Shown here piece after piece: positions 53,111 to 61,786 of a stretch of 64,000 bases of DNA (its first letter is position 1; each line of letters opens with the position of its first letter). The stretch comes from Acidobacteriota bacterium. Lineage in GTDB: Bacteria; Acidobacteriota; Terriglobia; Bryobacterales; UBA6623. The position numbers and the translations under genes were made by a program. Location: NCBI GenBank assembly GCA_016125275.1, contig WGMB01000001.1, positions 248,001 to 312,000 of the forward strand, read 5' to 3'. The notes under the pieces are model-generated. The model was not told the DNA's origin and searched no databases. It saw nothing but the letters and a program-made list of their open reading frames with translations.

Positions 53111-53145
53111 CGGCCGCCACCCCTGGTGGGGAGGCGGCCGCCGGT
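53111..53145 (+). terminator. Intrinsic terminator, possibly bidirectional
   Basis: CGGCCGCC-A-CCCC pairs with GGGG-A-GGCGGCCG around a TGGT loop (one A-A mismatch). It is followed by CCGGTTTTTC on the plus strand, ending the peroxidase/pseudokinase unit. Read from the minus strand it is followed by CGCCTTTTCC after the TonB-receptor-like gene, so it may serve both. Confidence 0.7.
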
Positions 53146-53168
53146 TTTTCGGGCTGGTCCGCTGGGAC

Positions 53169-56100
53169 CTACCAGATGAAGCGGACGCTGTACTGCAGCT
53201 CGCGGCCCGATTGGGTGGCCAACTGGGTGTTGACTTGGCCGAAGCTGCCGGAGTTGACGTCGGTCGAGGGGGCCGCGCCCATGAAGGAGTTGGTCAGGTT
53301 GTAGGCTTCCAGACGGAACTCCAGGGCCACTTTCTCGGTGACGTCGAACTTCTTGTTCAGCGTCAGGTCGAGGTTGGCGAAGTAGGGGCCGCGGACGCCA
53401 TTCACGAACCAAGCGTTGGAACGGCGGGTGAAGGCCGGCTGGCGGGCGAAGGCGGCGGTGTTGAACCACTGCTCGCGCGTCGGGTTGTCGAGCTTCACGT
53501 CGTCGCTGAGCTGGAGCTGCGTGGGGAACTGCAGCAGCGCGCCGGAGACGTAGCGGAAGATGCCCGAGGTGGACCAGCCGCCGACGACCAAGTCGAGCGC
53601 CTTCGGCATGCCGGCGCCGAACTGGCGTCCATGGCCGAAGGGCAGCTCATAGATGCCGCCGAAGGTGAACGTTTGGCCCTGGTTGGGGTCCTTCTGCAGA
53701 GTCGGGACTTGGTCGTACATGTCGACCTCGTCCCAGTAGGCGCCGCTGCGGCCACGGTTGTAGTTGTAGCCGAACATGAAGTTGAAGCCGTTGGAGAACG
53801 GGCGCTGGATCTTCAACTGGAAGGCCTTGTAGCGCACGTCCCGAACCGGGATCGACAACTGCTCGATGTTGTTGTAGTAGGGGTAGGGCCGCAGCAACTG
53901 GCTCACGGCCACGTTCTTGCTGTTGGAGAGCTCGCCCGGGATGATGCTGGTGGGCAGCCCGTAGTAGGGGTTGGCGACGCTCTGAGTGGTGGCCGACTGC
54001 GCTGCGAAGGCGATGCGCGGGTCGGCGTTGTTGACCTGCGTGTCGAGCGAGTGGTTGTGGCCGTAGTTCATGAAGAACGTGGCGTCCATCACGATGCGGC
54101 TGACGAGCTCGCGCTGCAGGCTGAAGTTGAAGCGGTCGTTGATGCCCTGCTTGTAGTTCTGCGTCTGGAAGACGCCCTCTCCGGTGCCCAGCACCGAGTA
54201 GATGCCGGCGGTCTTGCCGCGCGGAATCACCAGCGGGTTGGAGTTGGCGCCCGAGGACGGGAAGGGATCGGAGAGCTGCGTCCGCGGAATGCCTTGCAGC
54301 ACCGACAGCGGGTTGGTGGTGCCTGTGTAGCCCGGGTAGGGCGTGGAGCCCAGCGGGTCCACGGAGTTGCGGTCCTGGATCGGCGGGACGGCGTAGCGGG
54401 CCCAGCCGATGCGAAGAGCCGTCTTGTTGTCGAGCCGGTAGGCGATGCCGACGCGGGGCAGGAAGATCGTCTTCTGCGCCTTGTAGTAGCCGCGCTGGTC
54501 GTCGTTGGTGAAGATCCAGGCGCCGGTGTAGGTGAGCGGCCGGTTGCGCAGCGCCAGGGCCTCGTCCGGCATGGGAGCCGCGGCGGCCTCCAGGTCCGGC
54601 AAGCCTTGCGAGAAGTCCGGTCCGATCGATAGACGCCGCTCGGGGTCGCGCAAGGGCGTCTCGTACTCGTAGCGCAGGCCCAGGTTGAGGGTCACGCGCT
54701 GGCTGACCTTGTAGTCGTCCTGGATGTAGACGCCGTAGACGTCGGCGTGTGGACGGTTGATCGGGGCGGTCTGCACAATGCCGCTGTTGACGGCGCCGAG
54801 CATGAGCGAAGCGTAGGCGTGACCGACCTCGGCCGTCTTCGGAGCGAAGAAGGTGTCAGCGGTCTCGTTGGGCTGGAAGATGAACTGGATGCCGCGCGGG
54901 CGGGCCGCCTCGATGCGCTGGGCCCGGTACTGCTGGCCGATCTTGAGGTAGTGTTTGCCCACCTGCTTGGAGAGCTTGGCGTCGTAGTTGTAGGTCTTGG
55001 GCACCTGATACCAGAAGCCGTAGCGGCCGAGCTGCGTGCGGGTGTCGGCCCGTACGTCGAGCTGCGGATGGTACACGGCCGGGATGTCGGCCACGTGCGA
55101 CGAGTACCAGTTGTTGCCGGGCCATAGGTCGGCCAGGCCTTGCTCGCCGATCTCCACCGCCGGCGCCGCGAAGGAGTCGTTGATCTTCGACCAGGAGCCG
55201 CGAATGTTGAAGACGGTCGTGGGGTTGATGGTCCAGACCACGTCGCCGGAGGTCTGCCAGGTGTTGCGGGCGCTGCCGGCCATTGGCTGCAAGGGAGAGC
55301 CGCCGGTGAAGTCCGGATCGCTCTGGGTGGTGTGGAAGCGGCTGATGCGGCCGAAGATCTTCACCGAATCGCTGACGTTCCAGTCGGCGCGGTCGGAAAA
55401 GTTGTAGTACTGGAACTGCTGCGGGAAGGTGTAGCGGTAGTTGTTCGCGCCGGAGGCGTTGTCGCCGGGCTGATTGGGCTCCCAGAGGGTGGACATCATG
55501 CGGATCGCCGTCGGGTCGAGACGCGAGCTCGGGATGGTGTTGTTGGCGAAGGGCTCGCGGGTGGAGGTGTTCGAACCCGTGATGACGGTGGTGAACGGAT
55601 CGTAGATGGCGCGCAGGCCGCCCTTGCTGTTGAGGCTGTTGGAGAAGTCGCCGGCCTTCTCGAGTCCGGTGGGCAAGGTCAGCGCCAGCGTGCGGGGCTC
55701 GCGGGTGTTCTGGCCCTCATAGGCGAAGAAGTTGAAGACCTTGTTCTTGACGATGGGGTTGCCGGAGGTGACGCCCCAGACGTTGCGGCGCACGATGGAA
55801 GCCTGCGCGGTGAGCGGGTTCGGCCGGGCGTTGAGCGCCGGGTTGCGGCCGAAGTAGTAGGCCGTGCCGTGGTGCTCGTTGGTGCCGGACTTCATCTGGA
55901 CCGAGAGGATGCCGCCGGCGGAGTGGCCGAACTCGGCGTCCACGGCGTTCTGCTGGACGTTGACCTCGCTGACGGCGTCCATGGCGGGCACGTAGGTCCC
56001 CTTGGCGCCGACGAGCTGCGGCACGCCGTCGAGCAGCACGCTGTTCTTGTAGGCTGTGTCGCCGCCCACGTCCATTTGGCTTGCCGCCCAGTGGTGATAG

Positions 56101-56642
56101 GGGCTGGTCTCATTGCCCCCGCGATACTGCACGGCGGGATCGAGCTGGGCCAGCAGGAAGGGGTTGCGGTGGATGATGGGCAGCTCGTTGGCCATTTTGG
56201 TGTCGAGCGTCATCTCCATGGTGGTGGAGTTGAAGGCTACGGCCACCGGAGCTTCTTCGACCGTGACCGTTTCGGCGATGGCTCCAATTTCGAGGGAAGC
56301 GTTGACGCTGATATTGGCGCGAGTCTGCACCAGAATGTTCTGTTGGACGAAGGAGCGGAAACCTTCGACCTCGACGCGAAGCTCATATGTACCGGGCAAT
56401 ACAAAGTCAAAGAGGTAATTGCCGGATTCATTGGTTTCGTGGGAGGCTTCGACGTTGGTGTTAACGTTGCGAAGCGTGACGTGAGCGGCCGGAATGACGG
56501 CCCCGCTGACGTCAGTGATGACGCCCTGGACGCGTCCGCGTAAGTCTTGCGCGACGGCCGGGAGTGAGCTGAGAGAGAGAATGGCGACGGCGGTCCATAG
56601 AGCCGTTCCGGGCAAACGGCGGCCGCCCCTGATATCCGACAT
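53169..56642 (-). CDS. TonB-dependent-receptor-like protein with carboxypeptidase-regulatory-like domain
   Basis: A 1157-residue outer-membrane protein. A Sec signal (ends near AVAQ) is followed by a carboxypeptidase-regulatory-like domain (GRVQGVITDVSGAVIPAAHVTLRNVNT read in parts, about residues 33-115), then a plug-like region (residues 120-330, with AVDAEFGHSAGGILSVQMKSGTN) and a long beta barrel. It ends in ...GRELQYSVRFIW with a C-terminal aromatic residue, as outer-membrane proteins do. Such proteins are abundant in Acidobacteria. The ligand is unknown. A 14-base palindrome next to the Shine-Dalgarno suggests regulation. Confidence 0.88.
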   Translation of the reverse strand: MSDIRGGRRLPGTALWTAVAILSLSSLPAVAQDLRGRVQGVITDVSGAVIPAAHVTLRNVNTNVEASHETNESGNYLFDFVLPGTYELRVEVEGFRSFVQQNILVQTRANISVNASLEIGAIAETVTVEEAPVAVAFNSTTMEMTLDTKMANELPIIHRNPFLLAQLDPAVQYRGGNETSPYHHWAASQMDVGGDTAYKNSVLLDGVPQLVGAKGTYVPAMDAVSEVNVQQNAVDAEFGHSAGGILSVQMKSGTNEHHGTAYYFGRNPALNARPNPLTAQASIVRRNVWGVTSGNPIVKNKVFNFFAYEGQNTREPRTLALTLPTGLEKAGDFSNSLNSKGGLRAIYDPFTTVITGSNTSTREPFANNTIPSSRLDPTAIRMMSTLWEPNQPGDNASGANNYRYTFPQQFQYYNFSDRADWNVSDSVKIFGRISRFHTTQSDPDFTGGSPLQPMAGSARNTWQTSGDVVWTINPTTVFNIRGSWSKINDSFAAPAVEIGEQGLADLWPGNNWYSSHVADIPAVYHPQLDVRADTRTQLGRYGFWYQVPKTYNYDAKLSKQVGKHYLKIGQQYRAQRIEAARPRGIQFIFQPNETADTFFAPKTAEVGHAYASLMLGAVNSGIVQTAPINRPHADVYGVYIQDDYKVSQRVTLNLGLRYEYETPLRDPERRLSIGPDFSQGLPDLEAAAAPMPDEALALRNRPLTYTGAWIFTNDDQRGYYKAQKTIFLPRVGIAYRLDNKTALRIGWARYAVPPIQDRNSVDPLGSTPYPGYTGTTNPLSVLQGIPRTQLSDPFPSSGANSNPLVIPRGKTAGIYSVLGTGEGVFQTQNYKQGINDRFNFSLQRELVSRIVMDATFFMNYGHNHSLDTQVNNADPRIAFAAQSATTQSVANPYYGLPTSIIPGELSNSKNVAVSQLLRPYPYYNNIEQLSIPVRDVRYKAFQLKIQRPFSNGFNFMFGYNYNRGRSGAYWDEVDMYDQVPTLQKDPNQGQTFTFGGIYELPFGHGRQFGAGMPKALDLVVGGWSTSGIFRYVSGALLQFPTQLQLSDDVKLDNPTREQWFNTAAFARQPAFTRRSNAWFVNGVRGPYFANLDLTLNKKFDVTEKVALEFRLEAYNLTNSFMGAAPSTDVNSGSFGQVNTQLATQSGRELQYSVRFIW

Positions 56643-56654
56643 GGATCATCCTCC

Positions 56655-56668
56655 ACACAACGTTGTGT
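56655..56668. promoter_or_regulatory. 14-bp perfect palindrome beside the receptor's Shine-Dalgarno
   Basis: ACACAACGTTGTGT is perfectly self-complementary and lies directly upstream of the GGAGGATG ribosome site (56646-56653) of the receptor gene. It could be an operator for a dimeric repressor or an mRNA hairpin that masks the ribosome site. The rest of the 274-base divergent gap has GC-rich short repeats but no clear sigma-70 site on the minus strand. Confidence 0.5.
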
Positions 56669-56900
56669 TCTTGCATACGCCATCCGGGAGGCAGGCATGG
56701 CCCGGCGAGAGCAGCCGGTCAAAAACCCCGAATACCCCAAGCGAAATAGGGGCTGATCCCAAAGCCCCGCACCCCGTAGCTCCAGAAATCGTAGGGATGG
56801 AAACAAATCACCACAATCCCATGATTTGGTGGAATGTTTGCCAGTTTGAGGGGGCCAGGCGGTATGGGAGCGAGGGGGTATGAGGGCGATTCCGGCGTGG

Positions 56901-56906
56901 TATAAC
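56901..56906 (+). promoter_or_regulatory. Probable -10 box (TATAAC) of the cytochrome gene, near-leaderless arrangement
   Basis: TATAAC ends ten bases before the ATG at 56917, leaving at most a few bases of leader and no Shine-Dalgarno. Confidence 0.42.
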
Positions 56907-56916
56907 GAGCGCTGGC

Positions 56917-57993
56917 ATGCGTGGATTGTGGGGAGCCTGGAGTGTGGCGGCGTTGGTCTGGCTGGCGCCGGCGCACGCCTTGGCGGGTCCGTATCTGGGC
57001 GCTTCGGCCTGCGAAACGTGTCACCCACGGCAGGCCAAGGCTCAAGCGGCGTCCGCCCACGCGCGGGCCTTGTCCCGACCGGCGGACCACCGTTTGTCGG
57101 GCGTGTTTGGGGAGGCGAGAGAGCTGCGGCGGGAGCCGGGCTATACGTTTCGCGTGGGCCTCGGCGACGGCCGGCTCCGCGTGGAGGCCTCCGACGGCGA
57201 GCGGACGCGGCGGCTGGTGGCGGATTGGGCGTTTGGGGCGGGGGAGCAGGCGGTGACGTTCGTGGGGCGTTTGGATGAGGAGTGGTACCTGGAGCACCAC
57301 TTCAGCTACTACTCGGCTACCGGCGCTTATGGGCCGACCCCGGGGCACCAGATGCTGCGGGCCGATGATTTGGGGCAGGCGGTGGGCGTGCAGTACCGGA
57401 CGTTTTCACCGCAGACCGAGATCATGACGTGCTTCCGCTGCCACACGACCGGACCGCTGGCGCTGGGCGAGGGGTATTCGATCGAGCCGTCGGAGCTTGG
57501 CGTGCGCTGCGAGGCTTGCCATGGGCCGGGCCAGGCTCACGTGGAAGCGGTGGGAAAGGGGTCGGTCGAGGCGGCGCGGAAGGCCATCGACAACCCCGCT
57601 CGACTCAGTCCCACGGAGCTGTTGGCGACCTGCGGAGCCTGCCACCGGCCGCCCGCGAGCGAGACGGCCGAGATCGACTACAGGGACCCCTGGAACGTGC
57701 GGCATCAGCCTCTGTATCTAGCCCGCAGCGCCTGCTTTCTCGGCGGCGGGCTGACCTGCATGAGCTGCCACGACCCGCATGCGTCCGTGGATCACGACGC
57801 CAAGGCGTATGACGGGCTTTGCCGGGGCTGCCACAACCAGGCCGAAGCGCCGCCGTCGGCCGTTTGCGCTTCCACGGAGGGCGCTGCCTGCAGCTCCTGC
57901 CATATGCCGAAGACGCAGCCGCAGCCGGAGCTGACGTTCACGAACCACTGGATAGGGGTTTTCGAGCCCGGCTCACTGGTTCCCCGGCGGTAG
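56917..57993 (+). CDS. Exported multihaem cytochrome c, seven CxxCH sites
   Basis: A 358-residue periplasmic protein with a Sec signal (ends near AHALAG). Seven haem-attachment motifs are visible: CETCH, CFRCH, CEACH, CGACH, CMSCH, CRGCH and CSSCH. A haemless segment of about 100 residues with aromatic residues (EEWYLEHHFSYYSATG) separates the first from the rest. The arrangement resembles multihaem cytochrome c554/octahaem-type electron carriers, but the redox partner is unknown. The 3' end overlaps the convergent TPR gene by 21 bases. Confidence 0.9.
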   Translation: MRGLWGAWSVAALVWLAPAHALAGPYLGASACETCHPRQAKAQAASAHARALSRPADHRLSGVFGEARELRREPGYTFRVGLGDGRLRVEASDGERTRRLVADWAFGAGEQAVTFVGRLDEEWYLEHHFSYYSATGAYGPTPGHQMLRADDLGQAVGVQYRTFSPQTEIMTCFRCHTTGPLALGEGYSIEPSELGVRCEACHGPGQAHVEAVGKGSVEAARKAIDNPARLSPTELLATCGACHRPPASETAEIDYRDPWNVRHQPLYLARSACFLGGGLTCMSCHDPHASVDHDAKAYDGLCRGCHNQAEAPPSAVCASTEGAACSSCHMPKTQPQPELTFTNHWIGVFEPGSLVPRR

Positions 57994-59160
57994 CCGCTCG
58001 ACGATCCCGCGGATCTCGGCCACCAAGGGGTCCTGCTCGCCGTAGGCCGCCGTGAGCGTCGCGTAGGCCTGGCGGAAGAGGCGCGCGCCCTCCTCGCGCC
58101 GCCCGGCGGCCCAGCAGAGATGAGCCAGATTGTAGATCGTCTGGCCGACTTCCGGGCTCTGCTCGCCCAAGGCGCCCTTCTGGATCTCCAGGGCTTGCCG
58201 GTAGAGCGGCTCGGCCTCGGTCAAGCGGTTCTGCACGTGGTAGAGGCCGCCGAGGTTGTTGAGCGTGGAGGCCAGGTCGGGATGGTCCGGGGGCAGAGTT
58301 TCGCGGCGGATCTCGAGGGCCTGGAGCAGGAGCTTTTCGGCGGCGGCGAAGTCGCCGAGCTGGCGCTGCACGTTGCCGCGGTTGTCGAGCGCCGCGGCGG
58401 CGTCGGGCGTGTGGAGGCCGGTGGTGCCCTCGTAGATGGCGACGGCCTCGGCGAGCAGCCGGTCGGCCTCCTCGGGGCGATCCGCGAGCGACGCCAGATA
58501 GGCGAGGTTGTTCAAGGCCAGGGCGGCTTGGGGATGGTCGCGCCCGTGCGCGGCTTCCACGGCGACGAGCGCGCGGCGATAGAGCGCCTCGGAGCCGCTC
58601 AGGTCGTTGTGGGCCTCGCGAAGGGCGGCCAGACGTACCAGGGCTCCGGGATCTTCGGACAGGGCCAAGCCGCCGCGGTAGAACTGCTCGGCGTCGTCGG
58701 GGTCTCCCTTGGCGCTGCGCAGCGACGCCAAGCGGAAGTAGAGCTCGGCGTTGTCGGTCCGCTGAGGCGACGTCTCCAGGCGCAGGGCCAGGGCGCGGCG
58801 CAGAAGGGATTCGGACTGCTCGCCGTCGCCTTGGGCGAGCCGAGCCTCGGCGAGATCCTCGAGACCGGCGGCCAGCGCCTCGGCGTCGGCGGGCTCGGCG
58901 GCCTCGAACCGGGTCAGGCTGCGGCGGAGATAGGGTTCGGCCTCCTGCGGGCGGTCCTGGGCCAGCAGAAAGGCGCCGAGGTCATGCAGCGCCGCGGCGG
59001 TCTTGGGAGAGGCCGGACCATCCTGCGCCTCCCGGCGGGAGAGGGCGTCTCGAAAGAGAGCCTCGAAGGGAGAAGTCGCTTGGGCCGGATCGGCTCGGCC
59101 GACGGCGGCCCCCAGGATCGCCGTCGTCGAGAGCGCCAGGAGCTGCCTGCCGACTCGCAC
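57973..59160 (-). CDS. Exported tetratricopeptide-repeat protein
   Basis: A protein of about 395 residues. The GTG at 59160 gives a possible signal (QLLALSTTAILGAAVG). From about residue 55 on there are about nine TPR-type repeats, several of the kinesin-light-chain style (LAxxLNNLAxLYxxQGRxxEAEPLYRQALEI), as in STLNNLGGLYHVQNRLTEAEPLYRQAL read in parts. They would form a superhelical scaffold for protein binding. It follows the BI-1 gene by five bases, so they are cotranscribed. The frame stays open upstream but overlaps that gene. The partner is unknown. Confidence 0.78.
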   Translation of the reverse strand: MRVGRQLLALSTTAILGAAVGRADPAQATSPFEALFRDALSRREAQDGPASPKTAAALHDLGAFLLAQDRPQEAEPYLRRSLTRFEAAEPADAEALAAGLEDLAEARLAQGDGEQSESLLRRALALRLETSPQRTDNAELYFRLASLRSAKGDPDDAEQFYRGGLALSEDPGALVRLAALREAHNDLSGSEALYRRALVAVEAAHGRDHPQAALALNNLAYLASLADRPEEADRLLAEAVAIYEGTTGLHTPDAAAALDNRGNVQRQLGDFAAAEKLLLQALEIRRETLPPDHPDLASTLNNLGGLYHVQNRLTEAEPLYRQALEIQKGALGEQSPEVGQTIYNLAHLCWAAGRREEGARLFRQAYATLTAAYGEQDPLVAEIRGIVERLPPGNQ

Positions 59161-59165
59161 TGCGC

Positions 59166-59903
59166 TCAGCGATCGCGCAGCTTGGAGAGCAGCCGCAGGA
59201 ACTCGACGTAGAGCCAGACCAGCGTGACCATCAGCCCGAACGCCCCGTACCACTCCATGTACTTGGGGACGCCTGCGGCGACGCCGTTCTCGATGAAGTC
59301 GAAGTCCAGCACGAGGTTCAACGCGGCGACTCCGACGACGATCAGGCTGAAGCCGATTCCGACCAGACCGCTGCCGTGGATTAGCGGAATCTGGATGCCG
59401 AAGAAGCCGAGGACCCAGGAGGCGAGGTAGAACAGGCAGATGCCTCCGGTGGCCGCCACGACGCCGAGTCGAAAGTTCTCCGTGACCTTGATGAGCCGGG
59501 AACGGTAGGCCAGCAGCAGCGCGCCGGCGGTGCCGAGGGTCAAGCCGACGGCCTGGATGGCGATGCCGGGATAGCGCATCTCGAACAAGCCGCTGATCGC
59601 GCCGAGGAACAGGCCTTCCAGCACCGCGTAGATCGGCGCGGTGATCGGCGACCAAGCCGGCTTGAAGGAGGTGATGAGGCCGAAGATCAGGCCGCCGATG
59701 GCGCCGCCCATCCAGTACAGCGCCGTGTTCTCGCCCTGCTGCACCAGGCTCCAGGGGTAGAGCGCCGCGACGACCGCGAGTAGCAGAAGCATCCCCGTGC
59801 GATTGACCGTCCCGTCGAGCGTCATGCGCTCCACGTCGAAGCCGGAGCGGGTGACGACCTGCCGGAAGGTATTCTCGTTGAGAGCCGGGTTGGAGGTGCG
59901 CAT
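59166..59903 (-). CDS. Bax inhibitor-1/YccA family membrane protein
   Basis: A 245-residue protein with about seven membrane segments. It matches the YccA-like bacterial BI-1 layout: MRTSNPALNENTFRQ at the start, GGAIGGLIFGLITSFKP near residue 70, and FEMRYPGIAIQAVGLTLGTAG near 110. The acidic residues in NLVLDFDFIE near 205 correspond to the calcium-leak region described for the family. The function in bacteria is uncertain (ion leak, protease regulation). A TACAGT box lies eight bases before the ATG. A TPR gene follows five bases later. Confidence 0.88.
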   Translation of the reverse strand: MRTSNPALNENTFRQVVTRSGFDVERMTLDGTVNRTGMLLLLAVVAALYPWSLVQQGENTALYWMGGAIGGLIFGLITSFKPAWSPITAPIYAVLEGLFLGAISGLFEMRYPGIAIQAVGLTLGTAGALLLAYRSRLIKVTENFRLGVVAATGGICLFYLASWVLGFFGIQIPLIHGSGLVGIGFSLIVVGVAALNLVLDFDFIENGVAAGVPKYMEWYGAFGLMVTLVWLYVEFLRLLSKLRDR

Positions 59904-59911
59904 CTGGGCTC

Positions 59912-59917
59912 ACTGTA
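59912..59917 (-). promoter_or_regulatory. Probable -10 box (TACAGT) of the BI-1 gene, leaderless arrangement
   Basis: On the minus strand TACAGT is followed by eight bases and then ATG at 59903. No Shine-Dalgarno lies between and no -35 was seen. Confidence 0.4.
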
Positions 59918-59948
59918 GCACCGGAGCCGCGATTTCCGACGCGGAAAC

Positions 59949-61628
59949 TCAGCCGTGCAGATTGATCAGCGGGAGCCGGATGCGGAGGTTGGAGCCGTGG
60001 CCGGGATTCGACTCGAGAGTCATGGCGCCGCCCAGCCCGCGCACCCTCTGCTTGATCGACTTGGGGCCGAGCTGGAGGGCGTCGAGCTCCTCGAGCGAAT
60101 ACTTGCCGCCGAAGCGATAGCCGGCGCCGTTGTCGTCCACCGAGACGTGCAGCTCGTTGTTCTTCTTCTCCAGGGCGAGCAGCACGTGGGTGGCGTTGGA
60201 GTGCTTGTAGATGTTATGCAAGGCTTCGCGGGCGATCTTGAGCGTTTCGCCGGTGACCTGCTGCGGCACGCTCAGCGCTCCGTTCTGCTCGGCGAGCATC
60301 GTCACGGCGACGCCGGATTCCTTCTGGAAGCCCTCGACCAGCCGCCGCGTGGAGACCAGCAGAGAGGACTCGTCCGCCTCGATGGGCCGCATCCGGTGCA
60401 CGAAGGTCCGCATCTCCTGCACGAGCTTGCGGGCGAGCTCGTACAGCGACTGCATTTCTTGCTCGGCGAGCTCAGGGTTGCGGTCCCGCAGTCGCCGGAT
60501 GATTTGCAGGCGCATCTCGAAGCTGATGACGCTTTGCAGCGGGCCGTCGTGGAGGTCGTGCGCGATGCGGATGCGCTCGCGCTCGTAGGCGTCGTTCTCG
60601 GTGCGCCTGACGACCAGGAGGTGGCGGACGGCGTCGCGGAACAGGTGGCCCACGTCGCGGAGCTTCTTCCACTGCGAGCTGCGGACGCCCCGCACGCTGT
60701 TGATGAGCAGCAGGCGGCCGATGGTCTTGCGGTCGTCGCGCAGGCCGACGCCCATGGCGTTGTAGATCTCGAACTGCTGCACGATGTAGGGGTGCAGGTC
60801 GATCTCGCGCTCGGCCTTGCGGCCGTCGGCGGCGACGAGCGAGAGGTCGTTTGAGTAGAAGTCCAGCTTGGCTCCGGTCATCGAAGCCCACTCCTGGCGC
60901 TGGTCGAACTCGACGGCGGGTGGGTCGGAGGCGCCACGCTGGGGCGGGTACTGGCAGATCGCGTAGTAGTCGGACTGGGCGTCCCACAGAGCGAGCACGG
61001 CGCGGGAGCAGCCCAGCCACAGGGAAAGGTCCCGTAAGGCGCTCTCAACGGCCAACACCATGTCCGCCTCGGACTGTCCCGAGGCTTGCCGCAGTGCCTG
61101 CGCGATGCGCTTTTCGGCGCGCTGGGACTGGAAGGTGATGTAGTAGCCCAGCGCCCCGGCCACCACCAGCATGAACAGGAAGGAGCTGAGCGAGAAGCGG
61201 AACTGGTTGCCTTCGCCGCTGGCCACCCAGGCGGAGTAGAAGACGATGCTCAGCGATGTGATCACCAGCACTTCCTTGGCGCCGTGCAGCAGAGCCGCTT
61301 CGATGATCAGGAAGTGGAAGAGCATCAGCGGCACGCCGATCTCGCCGTCGGTGGTGAGCAAGACCGTCATCACCATCACCGCAAGGTCCGCGAACAGCAC
61401 CCAGTGGGTGCGGGTGCGGACGATGTTGTGCTCGCGGAAGGCGAGAAGGGAGGCCGCGTAGACGCACAGGAGCGGTCCGGCCACCAACCCGGCGGCCGAG
61501 CCGCCGAGCGCAAAATAGATGCCTTGGATGAGGAAGTAGCCGATCGCGATGACCAGCCGCAGCACCGACAGGTGATAGGCGCGGCGGTTGACGACGATGA
61601 GCTCGTCGGTATAGCTTTCGGCGGGCAT
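59949..61628 (-). CDS. Membrane sensor histidine kinase (HisKA_3 / NarX-LiaS type)
   Basis: A 559-residue kinase. The first 190 residues hold about five membrane segments, then a GAF-like cytosolic domain (about residues 200-340), then HisKA_3 with the phospho-accepting histidine in RIRIAHDLHDGPLQS near 370, and HATPase_c with EALHNIYKHS (N box), VDDNGAGYR (G1) and a G2 glycine pair in GSNLRI. This is a sensor that phosphorylates a LuxR-type regulator, but no response-regulator gene is in the window. The signal is unknown. It follows a terminator. Confidence 0.9.
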   Translation of the reverse strand: MPAESYTDELIVVNRRAYHLSVLRLVIAIGYFLIQGIYFALGGSAAGLVAGPLLCVYAASLLAFREHNIVRTRTHWVLFADLAVMVMTVLLTTDGEIGVPLMLFHFLIIEAALLHGAKEVLVITSLSIVFYSAWVASGEGNQFRFSLSSFLFMLVVAGALGYYITFQSQRAEKRIAQALRQASGQSEADMVLAVESALRDLSLWLGCSRAVLALWDAQSDYYAICQYPPQRGASDPPAVEFDQRQEWASMTGAKLDFYSNDLSLVAADGRKAEREIDLHPYIVQQFEIYNAMGVGLRDDRKTIGRLLLINSVRGVRSSQWKKLRDVGHLFRDAVRHLLVVRRTENDAYERERIRIAHDLHDGPLQSVISFEMRLQIIRRLRDRNPELAEQEMQSLYELARKLVQEMRTFVHRMRPIEADESSLLVSTRRLVEGFQKESGVAVTMLAEQNGALSVPQQVTGETLKIAREALHNIYKHSNATHVLLALEKKNNELHVSVDDNGAGYRFGGKYSLEELDALQLGPKSIKQRVRGLGGAMTLESNPGHGSNLRIRLPLINLHG

Positions 61629-61720
61629 GAAGGCGGGATGGGCGTTGTTTGGAAAAACAAGCCCGTCCCGCTGCTATCTTATCGCAGGGTCCGACGGCCG
61701 TTGCTGTGGTTCAGACGCTT

Positions 61721-61736
61721 CTTTTCCCGGGAAAAG
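61721..61736. promoter_or_regulatory. 16-bp perfect palindrome between the kinase and the exported-protein gene
   Basis: CTTTTCCCGGGAAAAG is perfectly self-complementary and lies about 93 bases upstream of the kinase start. It could be an operator for the kinase gene or part of the adjacent terminator. Confidence 0.35.
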
Positions 61737-61742
61737 GCGAAT

Positions 61743-61780
61743 CCCGGCACGCCCTCAGGCGAAGCGCTGAGGGGGCCGGG
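61743..61780 (-). terminator. Intrinsic terminator downstream of the exported-protein gene
   Basis: CCCGGC/GCCGGG and CCCTCAG/CTGAGGG stack into one hairpin with a small internal bulge and an eight-base loop. It lies six bases after the stop codon of the gene at 61787 on the minus strand. A CCTTTTCC tract follows on that strand. Confidence 0.6.
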
Positions 61781-61786
61781 GCGCGC

